Source: Pseudomonadota bacterium
Lineage (GTDB): Bacteria > Pseudomonadota > Gammaproteobacteria > Xanthomonadales > Rhodanobacteraceae
DNA length: 38,211 bases
Reading direction: 5' to 3'
NCBI GenBank assembly: GCA_021818335.1
Contig: JAKAEJ010000015.1
Coordinates: 1 to 38,211 of the forward strand
Below are positions 25,028 through 33,211 of this stretch, one piece after another. The first letter of the stretch is position 1, and every line of letters starts with the position of its first letter. Both the position numbers and the translations under genes were made by a program. The notes below the pieces were generated by a model. The model had not been told where the DNA came from. It made no database searches and saw nothing but the letters and a program-made list of their open reading frames with translations.

Positions 25028-25060
25028 GGACCGTGATCGTCGCGGGGCGCGTGAACGCAA

Positions 25061-25087
25061 ACGGGAAGCCGGTCGCCGGCTTCCCGT
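25061..25087 (-). terminator. Twelve-base-pair hairpin between dnaK and dnaJ
   Basis: A perfect stem ACGGGAAGCCGG / CCGGCTTCCCGT with a three-base loop starts 21 bases past the dnaK stop. Leftward it is followed by TT and then GC, so termination would be partial. It probably lowers dnaJ relative to dnaK or protects the dnaK 3' end. Confidence 0.65.
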
Positions 25088-25108
25088 CGCGCGTCCATTG
25101 TAGTGGGC

Positions 25109-27034
25109 TTACTTCTTGTCCTTCACTTCGGTGAACTCAGCGTCGACGACATCCTCGTGCGCAGCCCCGGCGGACGCGCCAGCGCTCGCCGCGGCCTCCG
25201 CATCCGGTCCCGCGCCGCCTGTCGCAGCAGCGAACAGCGGCGCCGCGGCCTGCTCGACCGCCTGGGTACGCGCCTCAATGCGCGCCTTGTCGTCGCTCTT
25301 CATCGCGTCTTCAAGATCCTTCAGCGCCGATTCGATGGTGCCGATCTGCGCGCCCGGTACTTTTCCGCCATGCTCCTTGATCGCGCTGCGCGTCGCGTGC
25401 AGCACCTGGTCAGCCTTGTTGCGGACGCCCACGAGCTCATGGAACTTCTGGTCTTCCTCACGGTGCGACTCGGCATCGGCAACCATCCGCTTGATCTCTT
25501 CGTCCGACAGCCCGGAGCCCGCCTTGATCTCGATGCGCTGCTCCTTGCCGGTAGCCTTGTCCTTGGCCGAAACGTGCAGAATGCCGTTGGCGTCGATATC
25601 GAACGCAACCTCGATCTGCGGCATCCCCCGCGGAGCGGCCTGGATGCCGGCGAGGTCGAACTTGGCCAGCGACTTGTTGAAGCGAGCCTGCTCGCGCTCG
25701 CCCTGGAGGACGTGGACCGTCACTGCCGATTGGTTGTCCTCGGCCGTGGAGAACACCTGGGAGGCCTTGGTCGGGATCGTAGTGTTCTTCTCGATCAGCT
25801 TGGTCATCACGCCACCCAGCGTCTCGATGCCCAACGACAGCGGCGTGACATCCAGCAGGAGGACGTCCTTGACCGAACCGCTGAGCACGCCACCCTGGAT
25901 CGCTGCGCCCACGGCAACAGCCTCGTCCGGATTGACGTCCCTGCGCGGCTCCTTGCCGAAGAAGTCCTTCACGGCTTCCTGCACGCGAGGCATGCGGGTC
26001 ATGCCGCCCACGAGGATCACCTCGCTGATGTCCCCCACCTTGAGGCCCGCGTCGTTGAGCGCCGTGCGGCAGGGCTCGATGGTCTTCTTGACCAGATCGT
26101 CGACCAGCGCCTCCAGCTTGGCGCGGGTGAGCTTGATGTTGAGGTGCTTGGGGCCACTCGCGTCGGCGGTGATGTAAGGCAAGTTCACGTCGGTCTGCTG
26201 CGCGCTCGAGAGTTCGATCTTGGCGCGCTCGGCCGCATCCTTCAGGCGCTGCAACGCCAGGGGATCCTTGCGCAGGTCGATGCCCTGCTCCTTCTGAAAC
26301 TCTTCCACGAGGTAATCAATGACGCGCTTGTCGAAGTCCTCGCCACCAAGGAACGTGTCACCATTGGTGGACAGCACCTCGAACTGCTTCTCGCCATCGA
26401 TCTCTGCAATTTCGATGATGGATACGTCGAACGTGCCTCCCCCGAGGTCGTAAACGGCAATCTTGCGGTCCTTGCCTGCGCTCTTGTCGAGGCCGTAAGC
26501 CAGCGCCGCGGCGGTGGGCTCGTTGATGATGCGCTTGACTTCAAGTCCGGCGATGCGACCTGCGTCCTTGGTGGCCTGGCGCTGACTGTCATTGAAGTAG
26601 GCAGGCACCGTGATCACCGCCTCGGTCACCGGCTCGCCGAGGTAGTCCTCGGCTGTCTTCTTCATTTTCATCAGCACCTTGGCCGAAATCTCGGGCGGCG
26701 CCATTTTCTTGCCGTCGGAAGTCTGGACCCAGGCATCCCCATTGTCGTGCTGGATGATCTTGTAGGGCACGATGTGGATGTCCTTCTGGACCTCGGCATC
26801 CGTGAACTTGCGGCCAATCAGCCGCTTCACTGCATAGAGGGTGTTCTGCGGGTTCGTGACCGCCTGGCGCTTGGCCGGCGCCCCAACCAGGACCTCGCCG
26901 TCTTTCGTGAAGGCAACGGTCGAAGGGGTGGTGCGGTCGCCTTCGGCGTTCTCGATGACGCGGGTGCCCGAGCCATCCATGATGGCGACGCAGGAATTGG
27001 TGGTACCGAGGTCAATGCCGATGATCTTGGCCAT
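25109..27034 (-). CDS. dnaK: Chaperone protein DnaK (Hsp70)
   Basis: DnaK folds and holds proteins in an ATP cycle run by DnaJ and GrpE. The product of 641 residues opens [20 protein letters not shown] (phosphate 1 loop). It carries [19 protein letters not shown], the [16 protein letters not shown] phosphate 2 loop, the linker [20 protein letters not shown], and an acidic C-terminal tail ending [10 protein letters not shown]. Everything is intact. The start ATG at 27034 has GGAG nine bases upstream. Hairpins stand in both flanking gaps. The strongly coding antisense strand gives long open frames that are artefacts of GC-rich codon use. Confidence 0.99.
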   Translation of the reverse strand: MAKIIGIDLGTTNSCVAIMDGSGTRVIENAEGDRTTPSTVAFTKDGEVLVGAPAKRQAVTNPQNTLYAVKRLIGRKFTDAEVQKDIHIVPYKIIQHDNGDAWVQTSDGKKMAPPEISAKVLMKMKKTAEDYLGEPVTEAVITVPAYFNDSQRQATKDAGRIAGLEVKRIINEPTAAALAYGLDKSAGKDRKIAVYDLGGGTFDVSIIEIAEIDGEKQFEVLSTNGDTFLGGEDFDKRVIDYLVEEFQKEQGIDLRKDPLALQRLKDAAERAKIELSSAQQTDVNLPYITADASGPKHLNIKLTRAKLEALVDDLVKKTIEPCRTALNDAGLKVGDISEVILVGGMTRMPRVQEAVKDFFGKEPRRDVNPDEAVAVGAAIQGGVLSGSVKDVLLLDVTPLSLGIETLGGVMTKLIEKNTTIPTKASQVFSTAEDNQSAVTVHVLQGEREQARFNKSLAKFDLAGIQAAPRGMPQIEVAFDIDANGILHVSAKDKATGKEQRIEIKAGSGLSDEEIKRMVADAESHREEDQKFHELVGVRNKADQVLHATRSAIKEHGGKVPGAQIGTIESALKDLEDAMKSDDKARIEARTQAVEQAAAPLFAAATGGAGPDAEAAASAGASAGAAHEDVVDAEFTEVKDKK

Positions 27035-27068
27035 GGGTCAGCTCCGGGAAAGTAGGAATTCTTGGATC

Positions 27069-27084
27069 TGCGGCCGTGGCCGCA
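27069..27084 (-). promoter_or_regulatory. Inverted repeat in the grpE-dnaK gap
   Basis: TGCGGCC-GT-GGCCGCA forms a seven-base-pair arm with a two-base spacer, 34 bases upstream of the dnaK start. It is not followed by T residues. It could be an RNA hairpin in the dnaK leader or a processing site; it does not match the CIRCE operator. Confidence 0.45.
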
Positions 27085-27116
27085 CTAGATTTCAGGTGGG
27101 GGTTCGGCTCGGCGAT

Positions 27117-27638
27117 TCAAGCGGTCGCATCGCGCGCGACGGTGACGAGTGCCGGGCGCAGGAGCCGGTCGTTGAGCAGATAGCCCTTTTGCATGACGGC
27201 CACGACGGTCCCCGGCGCCTGGTCCGGTGCATCGACCATGCTCATGGCCTGGTGCCTCTCGGCATCGAACGGAAGGCCCAGAGGATCAATGGCCGCCAAT
27301 CCATGCGTCTGCATCACACGTTCAAGTTCCTTCAGCGTCAGCTCCATGCCTGAGCGCAGGCTGGCTGCGTCGGCATGGGCCACTGCAAGCCCGCGACCCA
27401 GCGCGTCAGCGACGGCGAGGAGGTCGCCCAGGATGCGTTCGTTGGCGAATTTCCGCGCCACGTCGACGTCGCGTTGCAGGCGCTTGCGCTGGTTCTCGAT
27501 TTCAGCGCGCTCGCGAAGCATCAGCTCACGCGCCTCCGTAGCAGCGGCCTCTGCACGCGCCAGACGGCCGCTGAGTTCCGCAAGGTCGGCGTCAATGGCT
27601 GCAGAGGCGTTTTCCAAGGGGGATTCGGACGTACTCAT
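27117..27638 (-). CDS. grpE: Nucleotide exchange factor GrpE
   Basis: GrpE releases ADP from DnaK and senses heat through its long helix. The product of 173 residues has a long N-terminal coiled region (AELSGRLARAEAAATEAREL), the RERAEIENQRKRLQRDVDVA and KFANERILGDLLAVADALGR segments, then the beta-wing with HQAMSMVDAPDQAPGTVVAV and YLLNDRLLRPALVTVA. It is slightly shorter than E. coli GrpE (197) at the N-terminus, which is within family range. The gap after hrcA is 73 bp and holds a long hairpin. Confidence 0.96.
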   Translation of the reverse strand: MSTSESPLENASAAIDADLAELSGRLARAEAAATEARELMLRERAEIENQRKRLQRDVDVARKFANERILGDLLAVADALGRGLAVAHADAASLRSGMELTLKELERVMQTHGLAAIDPLGLPFDAERHQAMSMVDAPDQAPGTVVAVMQKGYLLNDRLLRPALVTVARDATA

Positions 27639-27665
27639 CGGCTCGGCTTAGGCTGTCGGAGAGGA

Positions 27666-27696
27666 CATCCCCGCTTGCCATTGCAGGCGGGGGATG
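27666..27696 (-). promoter_or_regulatory. Long hairpin in the hrcA-grpE gap
   Basis: CATCCCC / GGGGATG (7 bp) continues after one bulged G through GC/GC and TTGC/GCAG to a CATT loop. It lies 28 bases upstream of the grpE start and leaves no T-run leftward. It may act on hrcA mRNA 3' stability or on grpE translation. It is not a CIRCE element. Confidence 0.5.
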
Positions 27697-27711
27697 CGGC
27701 GGATCCGGGTG

Positions 27712-28773
27712 TTATGCGGGCGTGAGGATGTGATTCAAGATGCCGCCCAGCATGTCGGCGCTCGTCTGCACCACCTGGATCACCCGATCGTAGGCCATCC
27801 GCGTGGGCCCGATCACCCCGATGCTTCCCAGAATGCGCCCCTGGGCGCCATAGGTGGCCGTGACCATGGTGCAACCGGCCAGCGGTGCAAAGCCACTCTC
27901 CTCACCGATGAACACGCGCACACCTGGCGCGCCCGCGCAATTCTCGAACAACGCGAGCAGCTCGCGCTTCTGCTGGAACGCCTCGAACAGTTCCCGAAGG
28001 CGGTTCAAGTCGGCAAGGTCCTGTACTCCCATGAGGTTGGCCTGGCCACTGACGATCATGTCCGGCATGCTCTCGGGGCCGGGCCGCACGGCCCCGGCCG
28101 CCAGCTCGGCCGCACCCCCTAGAGCCACGCGAAGGGCGCCGTCGGCGGCATTCAATTCATGGACGAGCTGGGCGCGGATTTCGCTCAGGCGCAGCCCTGC
28201 GAAGTTGCTGTTGAGCACTTGGGCAGCGCGTTCAAGCTCGACTGCGTCGGGCCGACGCGTCAGCTGCAGGATTCGATTCTGGATGTGGTGGTTGGTGAAC
28301 ACCAGAACCGCCAGGACGTGCTCACCCGGCAAGGCAACGAATTCGATCTGCCGCAATGGCAAGTCGTCCTCGCGAGGCACCGTAACCACGCCAACGAACT
28401 GCGTCATGGCCGACACTAGTGCAGACGCGCCCGCGGCAAGCTCACGTGCGTCACCCGACATTTGCTGAAGTTCCCTCGCCAATCGGTCACGATCGGCCCG
28501 CGCCATGGGCTTGACCTCGAGCAGGCTGTCTACAAAAAGGCGCAATCCCTGGGGAGTGGGGATCCGGCCCGCCGACGTGTGCGGTGACGCCAGGAGGCCC
28601 GCTTCCTCGAGATCGGACATGATGTTCCGAATCGTGGCGGGGCTGACTTCCAGTCCGGCCGAACGGGAGAGCGTGCGCGAACCGACAGGCTCGCCGCCGC
28701 TCAGGTACTGCTCGATCAAGCTGCGCAGCAGTTGCCGCGCGCGTGCGTCGAGATCGGGTCGATGGGATGCCAT
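27712..28773 (-). CDS. hrcA: Heat-inducible transcription repressor HrcA
   Basis: HrcA represses chaperone genes by binding CIRCE and is inactivated when GroEL is occupied. The product of 353 residues has the winged-helix N-terminus (ARQLLRSLIEQYLSGGEPVG, VSPATIRNIMSDLEEAGLLA, SPHTSAGRIPTPQGLRLFVD) and a C-terminal domain ending GPTRMAYDRVIQVVQTSADM. All family marks are present. It is first in hrcA-grpE-dnaK-dnaJ-epmA. No CIRCE element (TTAGCACTC-N9-GAGTGCTAA) is visible upstream, so its target may be groESL elsewhere. A weak sigma32-like CTTGTAA lies about 60 bases upstream. The start has no obvious ribosome-binding site. Confidence 0.97.
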   Translation of the reverse strand: MASHRPDLDARARQLLRSLIEQYLSGGEPVGSRTLSRSAGLEVSPATIRNIMSDLEEAGLLASPHTSAGRIPTPQGLRLFVDSLLEVKPMARADRDRLARELQQMSGDARELAAGASALVSAMTQFVGVVTVPREDDLPLRQIEFVALPGEHVLAVLVFTNHHIQNRILQLTRRPDAVELERAAQVLNSNFAGLRLSEIRAQLVHELNAADGALRVALGGAAELAAGAVRPGPESMPDMIVSGQANLMGVQDLADLNRLRELFEAFQQKRELLALFENCAGAPGVRVFIGEESGFAPLAGCTMVTATYGAQGRILGSIGVIGPTRMAYDRVIQVVQTSADMLGGILNHILTPA

Positions 28774-28842
28774 GGCGAAATTGTGGACGATTGGCCCATG
28801 GATAGTGGCAGCCAGCGGATGTTACAAGTCCCCCCGCCAGTT

Positions 28843-28871
28843 TTGCCGCGCGCGGCCCGCAACCCTAGAAT
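28843..28871 (+). promoter_or_regulatory. Sigma70-type promoter of recN
   Basis: TTGCCG (28843-28848) and TAGAAT (28866-28871) stand 17 bases apart, giving a transcription start near 28878 and a leader of about 24 bases. No LexA-like palindrome was seen across it. Confidence 0.6.
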
Positions 28872-28901
28872 CTACGGAACGCCAATAGGCATCGCCTACG
28901 C

Positions 28902-30572
28902 ATGCTGACGACCCTGTACGTACGCGACCTCGCCGTGGTCGCCGAGGCCGAAATCGAGCTTGGCCCCGGAATGACCGTGGTTACAGGCGAAACCGGTGCT
29001 GGCAAGTCGCTTTTGGTCGATGCACTCCTCCTGCTGACCGGCGTGCGGGCCGACGCCGACCTCGTACGCGCCGGGGCGCCGCGCGCGGAGGTCAGCGCGG
29101 AATTCGCCCTTGACGAGCACTCGGCGGCGCGCCGGTGGCTGCAGGAGCACGACCTCGACGATGGACCGGCCTGCCGCATTCGTCGCGTGCTCGTTGCGGG
29201 AGGAGGGTCCCGCGCATGGATCAACGGGCGCCCTGCCGCCCTGGCCCAACTGGAGGCGCTGGGCGCCCACCTCCTCGAGATCCATGGCCAGCATGAACAC
29301 CAGGCGCTCCTGCATCGCGACCACCAACTGGCGTTGCTGGATGCATTTGGCAACCACGCGAGGCCTGTGGAACAGGTGCGCAAGCTCGCCCGCCGAATGC
29401 GCGAACTCGAGGCCGACGCGCGCGTATTGGGCGAGGACGGCGCGCGCGAGCCGCGCCTGGACATGTTGGCCCACGAATGCGCTGAGCTGGAGCGCTGGGC
29501 ATTGCCACCCGCGCGCTACATGGAATTGGAGGCTGAACAACGGCGGCTCGGCCACGCCGAACGGCTGATCGGCGGCGCCACGACACTGGCCGAGATGATC
29601 GAGGGCGATGATGGCCTGCGTATTCGACTCGCCCGAGCAGTCAGCGAACTGGCGAAGCTCGGCGAGCTGGACACGGAACTGCTGGCCTGGCGGGAAATGC
29701 TGGGCAGTGCGCTCATCCAAGTCGAAGAGGTAGGCAGGTCACTCTCGCGATATGCACAGGCGCGCGACCTGGATCCCGGGCGGCTGGCAGAGGTCGACGC
29801 GCATTTGCAGCACCTGCATGACCTGGCGAGGAAGCATCGGACGAGCGCGGAGGCGCTGGTCACGACGCTGGAGCGGCTACGTGATGAACATGATGCACTC
29901 GCAAGTGCAGGGGCAAAGATCGACGCCCTGGCCCTCGAGCGGCGAGCGCTTCTTGCCGAATACAGCAGCTGCGCTGCGCAACTGACCGAAGCGCGCCAGG
30001 CAGCCGCAAGGTTACTGAGCACTCAGGTATCGGCGCTCATGGACCAACTCGGCATGACGGGCGGCAGACTCGAAGTCGCGTTGGAGCCATTGCCCGATGA
30101 AGGAATCGACGCCAACGGGCGCGAGCGTTGCGACTTTCTTATCAGCACCAATCCCGGCCAACCGCCAAAGCCATTGCGACGGATCGCCTCTGGTGGCGAA
30201 TTGGCCAGGATCAGTCTCGCCCTCGAGGTGGCCTTGCTGGGCCTCGATGAGGTGGGCTGCATGGTCTTCGACGAAGTCGACAGCGGCATCGGAGGCGGCG
30301 TCGCCGAGACGGTGGGCCGGAAGCTCCGCGCGTTAGGTCAGGTCCGGCAAGTCCTGTGCGTGACGCACCTTCCCCAGGTCGCTGCGCAGGGTCATGCGCA
30401 CCTCAAGGTCAGCAAGCAAAGCGACGATCGGGGAACCCGCACGCAAATCGAGCCGCTCGACACCGAGGGCCGCCGGGAGGAACTGGCACGGATGCTGGGC
30501 GGACTATCCATTACGCGCGAGACGCGGGCGCACGCGCGCACGATGCTCGAACGCGCCCAGACCCGAGACTGA
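28902..30572 (+). CDS. recN: DNA repair protein RecN
   Basis: RecN is an SMC-like ATPase that gathers broken DNA ends. The product of 556 residues has the N-terminal half-ATPase with Walker A GETGAGKS (29-36), a central coiled-coil region (about 150-370), and the C-terminal half with SGGELARISLALEVALL (signature), GCMVFDEVDSGIGG (Walker B) and VLCVTHLPQVAAQGHAHLKV. Length equals E. coli RecN (553). It is divergent from hrcA across 128 bp. It ends 65 bp before the convergent regulator gene. Confidence 0.97.
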   Translation: MLTTLYVRDLAVVAEAEIELGPGMTVVTGETGAGKSLLVDALLLLTGVRADADLVRAGAPRAEVSAEFALDEHSAARRWLQEHDLDDGPACRIRRVLVAGGGSRAWINGRPAALAQLEALGAHLLEIHGQHEHQALLHRDHQLALLDAFGNHARPVEQVRKLARRMRELEADARVLGEDGAREPRLDMLAHECAELERWALPPARYMELEAEQRRLGHAERLIGGATTLAEMIEGDDGLRIRLARAVSELAKLGELDTELLAWREMLGSALIQVEEVGRSLSRYAQARDLDPGRLAEVDAHLQHLHDLARKHRTSAEALVTTLERLRDEHDALASAGAKIDALALERRALLAEYSSCAAQLTEARQAAARLLSTQVSALMDQLGMTGGRLEVALEPLPDEGIDANGRERCDFLISTNPGQPPKPLRRIASGGELARISLALEVALLGLDEVGCMVFDEVDSGIGGGVAETVGRKLRALGQVRQVLCVTHLPQVAAQGHAHLKVSKQSDDRGTRTQIEPLDTEGRREELARMLGGLSITRETRAHARTMLERAQTRD

Positions 30573-30637
30573 CAGACCGCTGCCGCAGTACGGGCGACCG
30601 CGCTTGACCGGATGGTGCCCCGACGATCCCATGCCCC

Positions 30638-31258
30638 TCAGTGTGTGACCAGACCGCGCTCCCGTGCCAACCGGTAGAGATCGAGCTCGGATCCAGCCCC
30701 GAGCTTGCCCATCAGGCTGGCGCGGTGGATGTAAACCGTCTTCTGACCGATACCCAGTTCGGCGGCCGTCTGCTTGGGCGTGAGTCCGCGCGCGAGCAGG
30801 AGGAAAACCTCCTGCTCGCGCGCAGTCAGGCGCATCATCGGGTCGGTTTCGCGGTTGGCTCGCTGGCGCGCGATGTCGCTGCTCAGGAACTGGCGGCCGG
30901 AAAGTACCTCCCGCAAGCCTGCAATCAGCTCTTCGGCGGCGGCGGACTTGCTCACATAGCCCCATGCGCCCCGCCGCAGCGCTTCGGAAATGTAGGGCTC
31001 GCTGTCGTGCATGCTCAGCACAACGACGCGCAGGCGCGGCCGAACACTCAGCAGGTGCTCGAGCAGCGGCAGACCGCCCCCGTTGGGCAGCGACAAGTCA
31101 AGGACCACCAAATCGGCTGGCTGCGCAAGAATGGTTTCCAGCGCTTCCTCCGCATCGCCACACTCTGCGATGACCTCAAGCCCCTGCTCGGCCTCGATGA
31201 GGCGCTTGAAACCCTCGCGCACGATGGCGTGGTCATCAACGAGCACGATGCTTGTCAT
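30638..31258 (-). CDS. NarL/FixJ-family response regulator
   Basis: The product has 206 residues: a receiver domain with acidic pocket D8/D9, phospho-acceptor D54 (LVVLDLSLP) and the switch lysine in YVSKSAAAEE, then a LuxR-type helix-turn-helix (LTAREQEVFLLLARGLTPKQ, then TAAELGIGQKTVYIHR). It resembles UhpA and UvrY/GacA. The ATG at 31258 is used because it starts the first beta-strand (TSIVLVDDHAIVREGF). It is divergent from a UhpB-like kinase 49 bp away, so the pair probably forms one two-component system with a shared control region. The regulated genes cannot be read from here. Confidence 0.93.
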   Translation of the reverse strand: MTSIVLVDDHAIVREGFKRLIEAEQGLEVIAECGDAEEALETILAQPADLVVLDLSLPNGGGLPLLEHLLSVRPRLRVVVLSMHDSEPYISEALRRGAWGYVSKSAAAEELIAGLREVLSGRQFLSSDIARQRANRETDPMMRLTAREQEVFLLLARGLTPKQTAAELGIGQKTVYIHRASLMGKLGAGSELDLYRLARERGLVTH

Positions 31259-31307
31259 GGCCCAACGATAGCAGGCCCGAAGGCAAGATGGCCTGTACCA
31301 TGCAGCC

Positions 31308-32897
31308 ATGACGCCTCGTCGATTCCAACGACCCGGTGAACACTGGCAGGGCCCTCTGGTCGCCGTGGGCTACGCGCTCGCGTGGACGGGACTTTCCGAG
31401 ATTTCTCGACCACTGCTGGACCTGCCGGCGGGCTTGCGATTTGGCGCCCTGCTGCTGGCGCCAAGGAGGCTGTGGCCTTGGCTGATCGCCGCCGAGTGGT
31501 CCGCAGTCGTGCTGCTGCACGTGACCAATCTCCACCCCGCCGGCGGCATGTCGGCCATGCTGTCGATGCTGCCGCGGCCCCTGGTCGCCGGCCTTCTGCT
31601 GCTGCTCCAAAGGCACGCGCCACCGGACGCCACGGGCCGCCCCGAGCGGACCGCGCGCTTGCTGCTGGCAGCACTGGTCGTGGCGGTTGGCGTCAGTCTC
31701 TTGAATGCAGCCCTGACCTTCCCGGTTGTCCCCCTTGATTCGGGCGCGTTTCTGCAAGCACTCGCCCGACTCACGCTGGGCAACTTCGTCGGAATCGTCT
31801 TGGTCTCGCCCCTGCTCGCCGTGCTGCTCAGTGGCTGGCCTGACGCCGCGCGCGTGCAGGCGCTGATGCACGACCTGGTGCTCGTCCTGCTACCCGCAAC
31901 GACGCTGCTGCTGCTGTTGCTGACTGGCCACTTCCCCTTGGCGAGGTACGCGCTGGGGCTCTCCCTCGTGGTCGCGCTTTTCTTTGCATTCCGGCACGGC
32001 TGGCGCGGAGCGAGCCTGGCGCTGTCCATTGCCTCTCTGCCCATTTCACTGCTCTCAGCACCTGCGGCCCATGCGTCGGCGACCGAAGGGCAACTGTTCC
32101 TGGCCATTGCCGGCACCAGCGCGTTGCTGCTTGGCTCTTCGACCGACGCGCTTCGACAGACCTGCGTAAGCCTCGCCGTTCAGAATGCGCGCCTTGCCAA
32201 CGTGACCCAGCGCCTCGACCAGCTTGCCCGGCAACTGGAAGGAGCCGCCCGCCGGAACCTTCAGGAAGAAGAAGGCGAACGCAAGCGCATAGCTGCCGAA
32301 CTGCATGACGAGCTCGGCCAGAACCTCACCGCCATCCAAATCCGCGTCAAGATCGCGCAGACCCGGCTGGAGAGCGCGGGTCTTGGCGATGTCGCGGCAT
32401 CAATCAACGACATCGTCGCAACCATGCGCCGCAGCGTGCGCGGCCTCCTCGAATCGCTGCGGCCTGCGGCGCTGAATGAATTCGGCCTGACGAGCGCCCT
32501 CACCGAGGGCCCGCTGCGCGAGCTGATCCGCAGCGCAGGCATGGATTATTGCGTCGCCATCCACGGCAATCCGCGTTCGCTGGACGAGGCCATGCGCGTC
32601 ACGATCTATCGCATCGTGCAGGAGGCCGCCACGAATTGCGTGCGCCACGCGCGCGCGCGGCAATTTGGCGTGCGCTTGCGCGTTGGACGGCGTCACGATG
32701 AATGCCTGATCCTCCTAGATGTCCGGGACGACGGCGTGGGACTGGTTGGGTCCGCGGAATCTCCCCTTGCCTTGGGCCGCGGACTGACCGGCATGCGAGA
32801 GCGCGTGCTCGCGCTCGGCGGAACATTTCGCATGACCCAGGGAAGTCAGGGACTGCGGCTTCGCATTCTGATCAGGCAACCGCATTCAACAGCCTGA
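31308..32897 (+). CDS. MASE1-type membrane sensor histidine kinase (UhpB-like)
   Basis: The product has 529 residues. The first 280 hold about eight hydrophobic helices in a MASE1 pattern (GPLVAVGYALAWTGLSEISR, LTLGNFVGIVLVSPLLAVLL), with no extracytoplasmic sensor domain. Then come a short coiled coil (LANVTQRLDQLARQLEGAAR) and a HisKA_3 dimerisation helix ERKRIAAELHDELGQNL with His333. The HATPase_c domain follows, with IYRIVQEAATNCVRHA (N box), VRDDGVGL (G1) and GRGLTGMRERV (G2). MASE1 senses an unknown signal in the membrane; UhpB responds to a partner transporter. The start ATG at 31308 has only a weak ribosome-binding site. Confidence 0.93.
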   Translation: MTPRRFQRPGEHWQGPLVAVGYALAWTGLSEISRPLLDLPAGLRFGALLLAPRRLWPWLIAAEWSAVVLLHVTNLHPAGGMSAMLSMLPRPLVAGLLLLLQRHAPPDATGRPERTARLLLAALVVAVGVSLLNAALTFPVVPLDSGAFLQALARLTLGNFVGIVLVSPLLAVLLSGWPDAARVQALMHDLVLVLLPATTLLLLLLTGHFPLARYALGLSLVVALFFAFRHGWRGASLALSIASLPISLLSAPAAHASATEGQLFLAIAGTSALLLGSSTDALRQTCVSLAVQNARLANVTQRLDQLARQLEGAARRNLQEEEGERKRIAAELHDELGQNLTAIQIRVKIAQTRLESAGLGDVAASINDIVATMRRSVRGLLESLRPAALNEFGLTSALTEGPLRELIRSAGMDYCVAIHGNPRSLDEAMRVTIYRIVQEAATNCVRHARARQFGVRLRVGRRHDECLILLDVRDDGVGLVGSAESPLALGRGLTGMRERVLALGGTFRMTQGSQGLRLRILIRQPHSTA

Positions 32898-33000
32898 TCG
32901 AATTCGAACCGGGCGCCCGGCGACAGCCCTAGGAATATTTCCAATTGCCGCCCATTTCGCCAATTGTTTACATAGCCTTCATGTTTGGGGGTGTCGCCAT
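32898..33000. other. Gap after the kinase gene, before the hairpin chain
   Basis: An AT-richer patch (GGAATATTTCC around 32932-32942, and CAATTGTTTACATAG around 32961-32975) is the only place between the kinase and fur with promoter-like composition. No gene was found. It could carry the promoter of the candidate RNA that follows. Confidence 0.3.
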
Positions 33001-33211
33001 CGGAGTGTGGCGGCCCGCAGGTGCCGTTTGGGGCGGCGCCTGCATGGCGGGTGGTGAACCCGCCGCGCGGACAAGGAACGCCGTTGCGCGCCGGAATTCA
33101 GGACGATTCCGGCGAATTGCCCGGCTTGGGGAGTCGGGTCCGCGGGCCGCCACGGAGGCGCGCCCGCGTTTCATTGCTGACGCCCGCCTCGCGCGGGCGT
33201 CATTTCTTCTT
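33001..33211 (+). ncRNA. Candidate small RNA: GGA-rich hairpin chain ending in a terminator
   Basis: No gene fits here, but the plus strand forms a chain of hairpins. These are 33017-33043 (10 bp with one G-U, loop TTTGGGG), 33046-33064 (7 bp, loop GGTGA), 33089-33114 (9 bp perfect, loop TCAGGACG) and 33141-33168 (6 bp plus 3 bp, loop ACGGA). An intrinsic terminator follows at 33178-33211. Between the second and third hairpin stands GACAAGGAAC, which contains ACAAGGA, the core of the CsrA/RsmA recognition sequence. Seven GGA triplets occur in the segment and at least two are in loops. This is how CsrA-titrating RNAs (CsrB, RsmY, RsmZ) are built. The 5' end and promoter are unclear; TTGCCG at 32945 and TTACAT at 32968 are a weak pair. 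A long kinase 3' UTR is the main alternative. Confidence 0.4.
33178..33211 (+). terminator. Rightward intrinsic terminator overlapping the fur 3' end
   Basis: A perfect ten-base-pair stem TGACGCCCGC / GCGGGCGTCA with a five-base loop is followed by TTTCTTCTT. The T-rich tail exists only in the plus direction; leftward the stem is followed by AGCAATGAAA. It ends rightward transcripts from the kinase or from the candidate RNA. The tail doubles as the Lys codons and stop of fur. Confidence 0.75.

Noticed and set aside
25103-27055. Long open frame of about 650 codons antisense to dnaK, and similar frames opposite dnaJ/epmA, the FAD oxidoreductase and the RND gene
   Set aside because: Each mirrors a well-recognised gene with biased GC-rich third positions. 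The translations are low in recognisable domains and rich in Arg/Ala/His, as expected for shadow frames.
28774-28901. CIRCE operator upstream of hrcA
   Set aside because: No TTAGCACTC-N9-GAGTGCTAA or close variant is visible. The hairpins inside the operon have different sequences.
33001-33211. 6S RNA
   Set aside because: The hairpins are arranged in a row and not as one long rod with a central bubble, and the usual neighbour (zapA/ygfA region) is absent.
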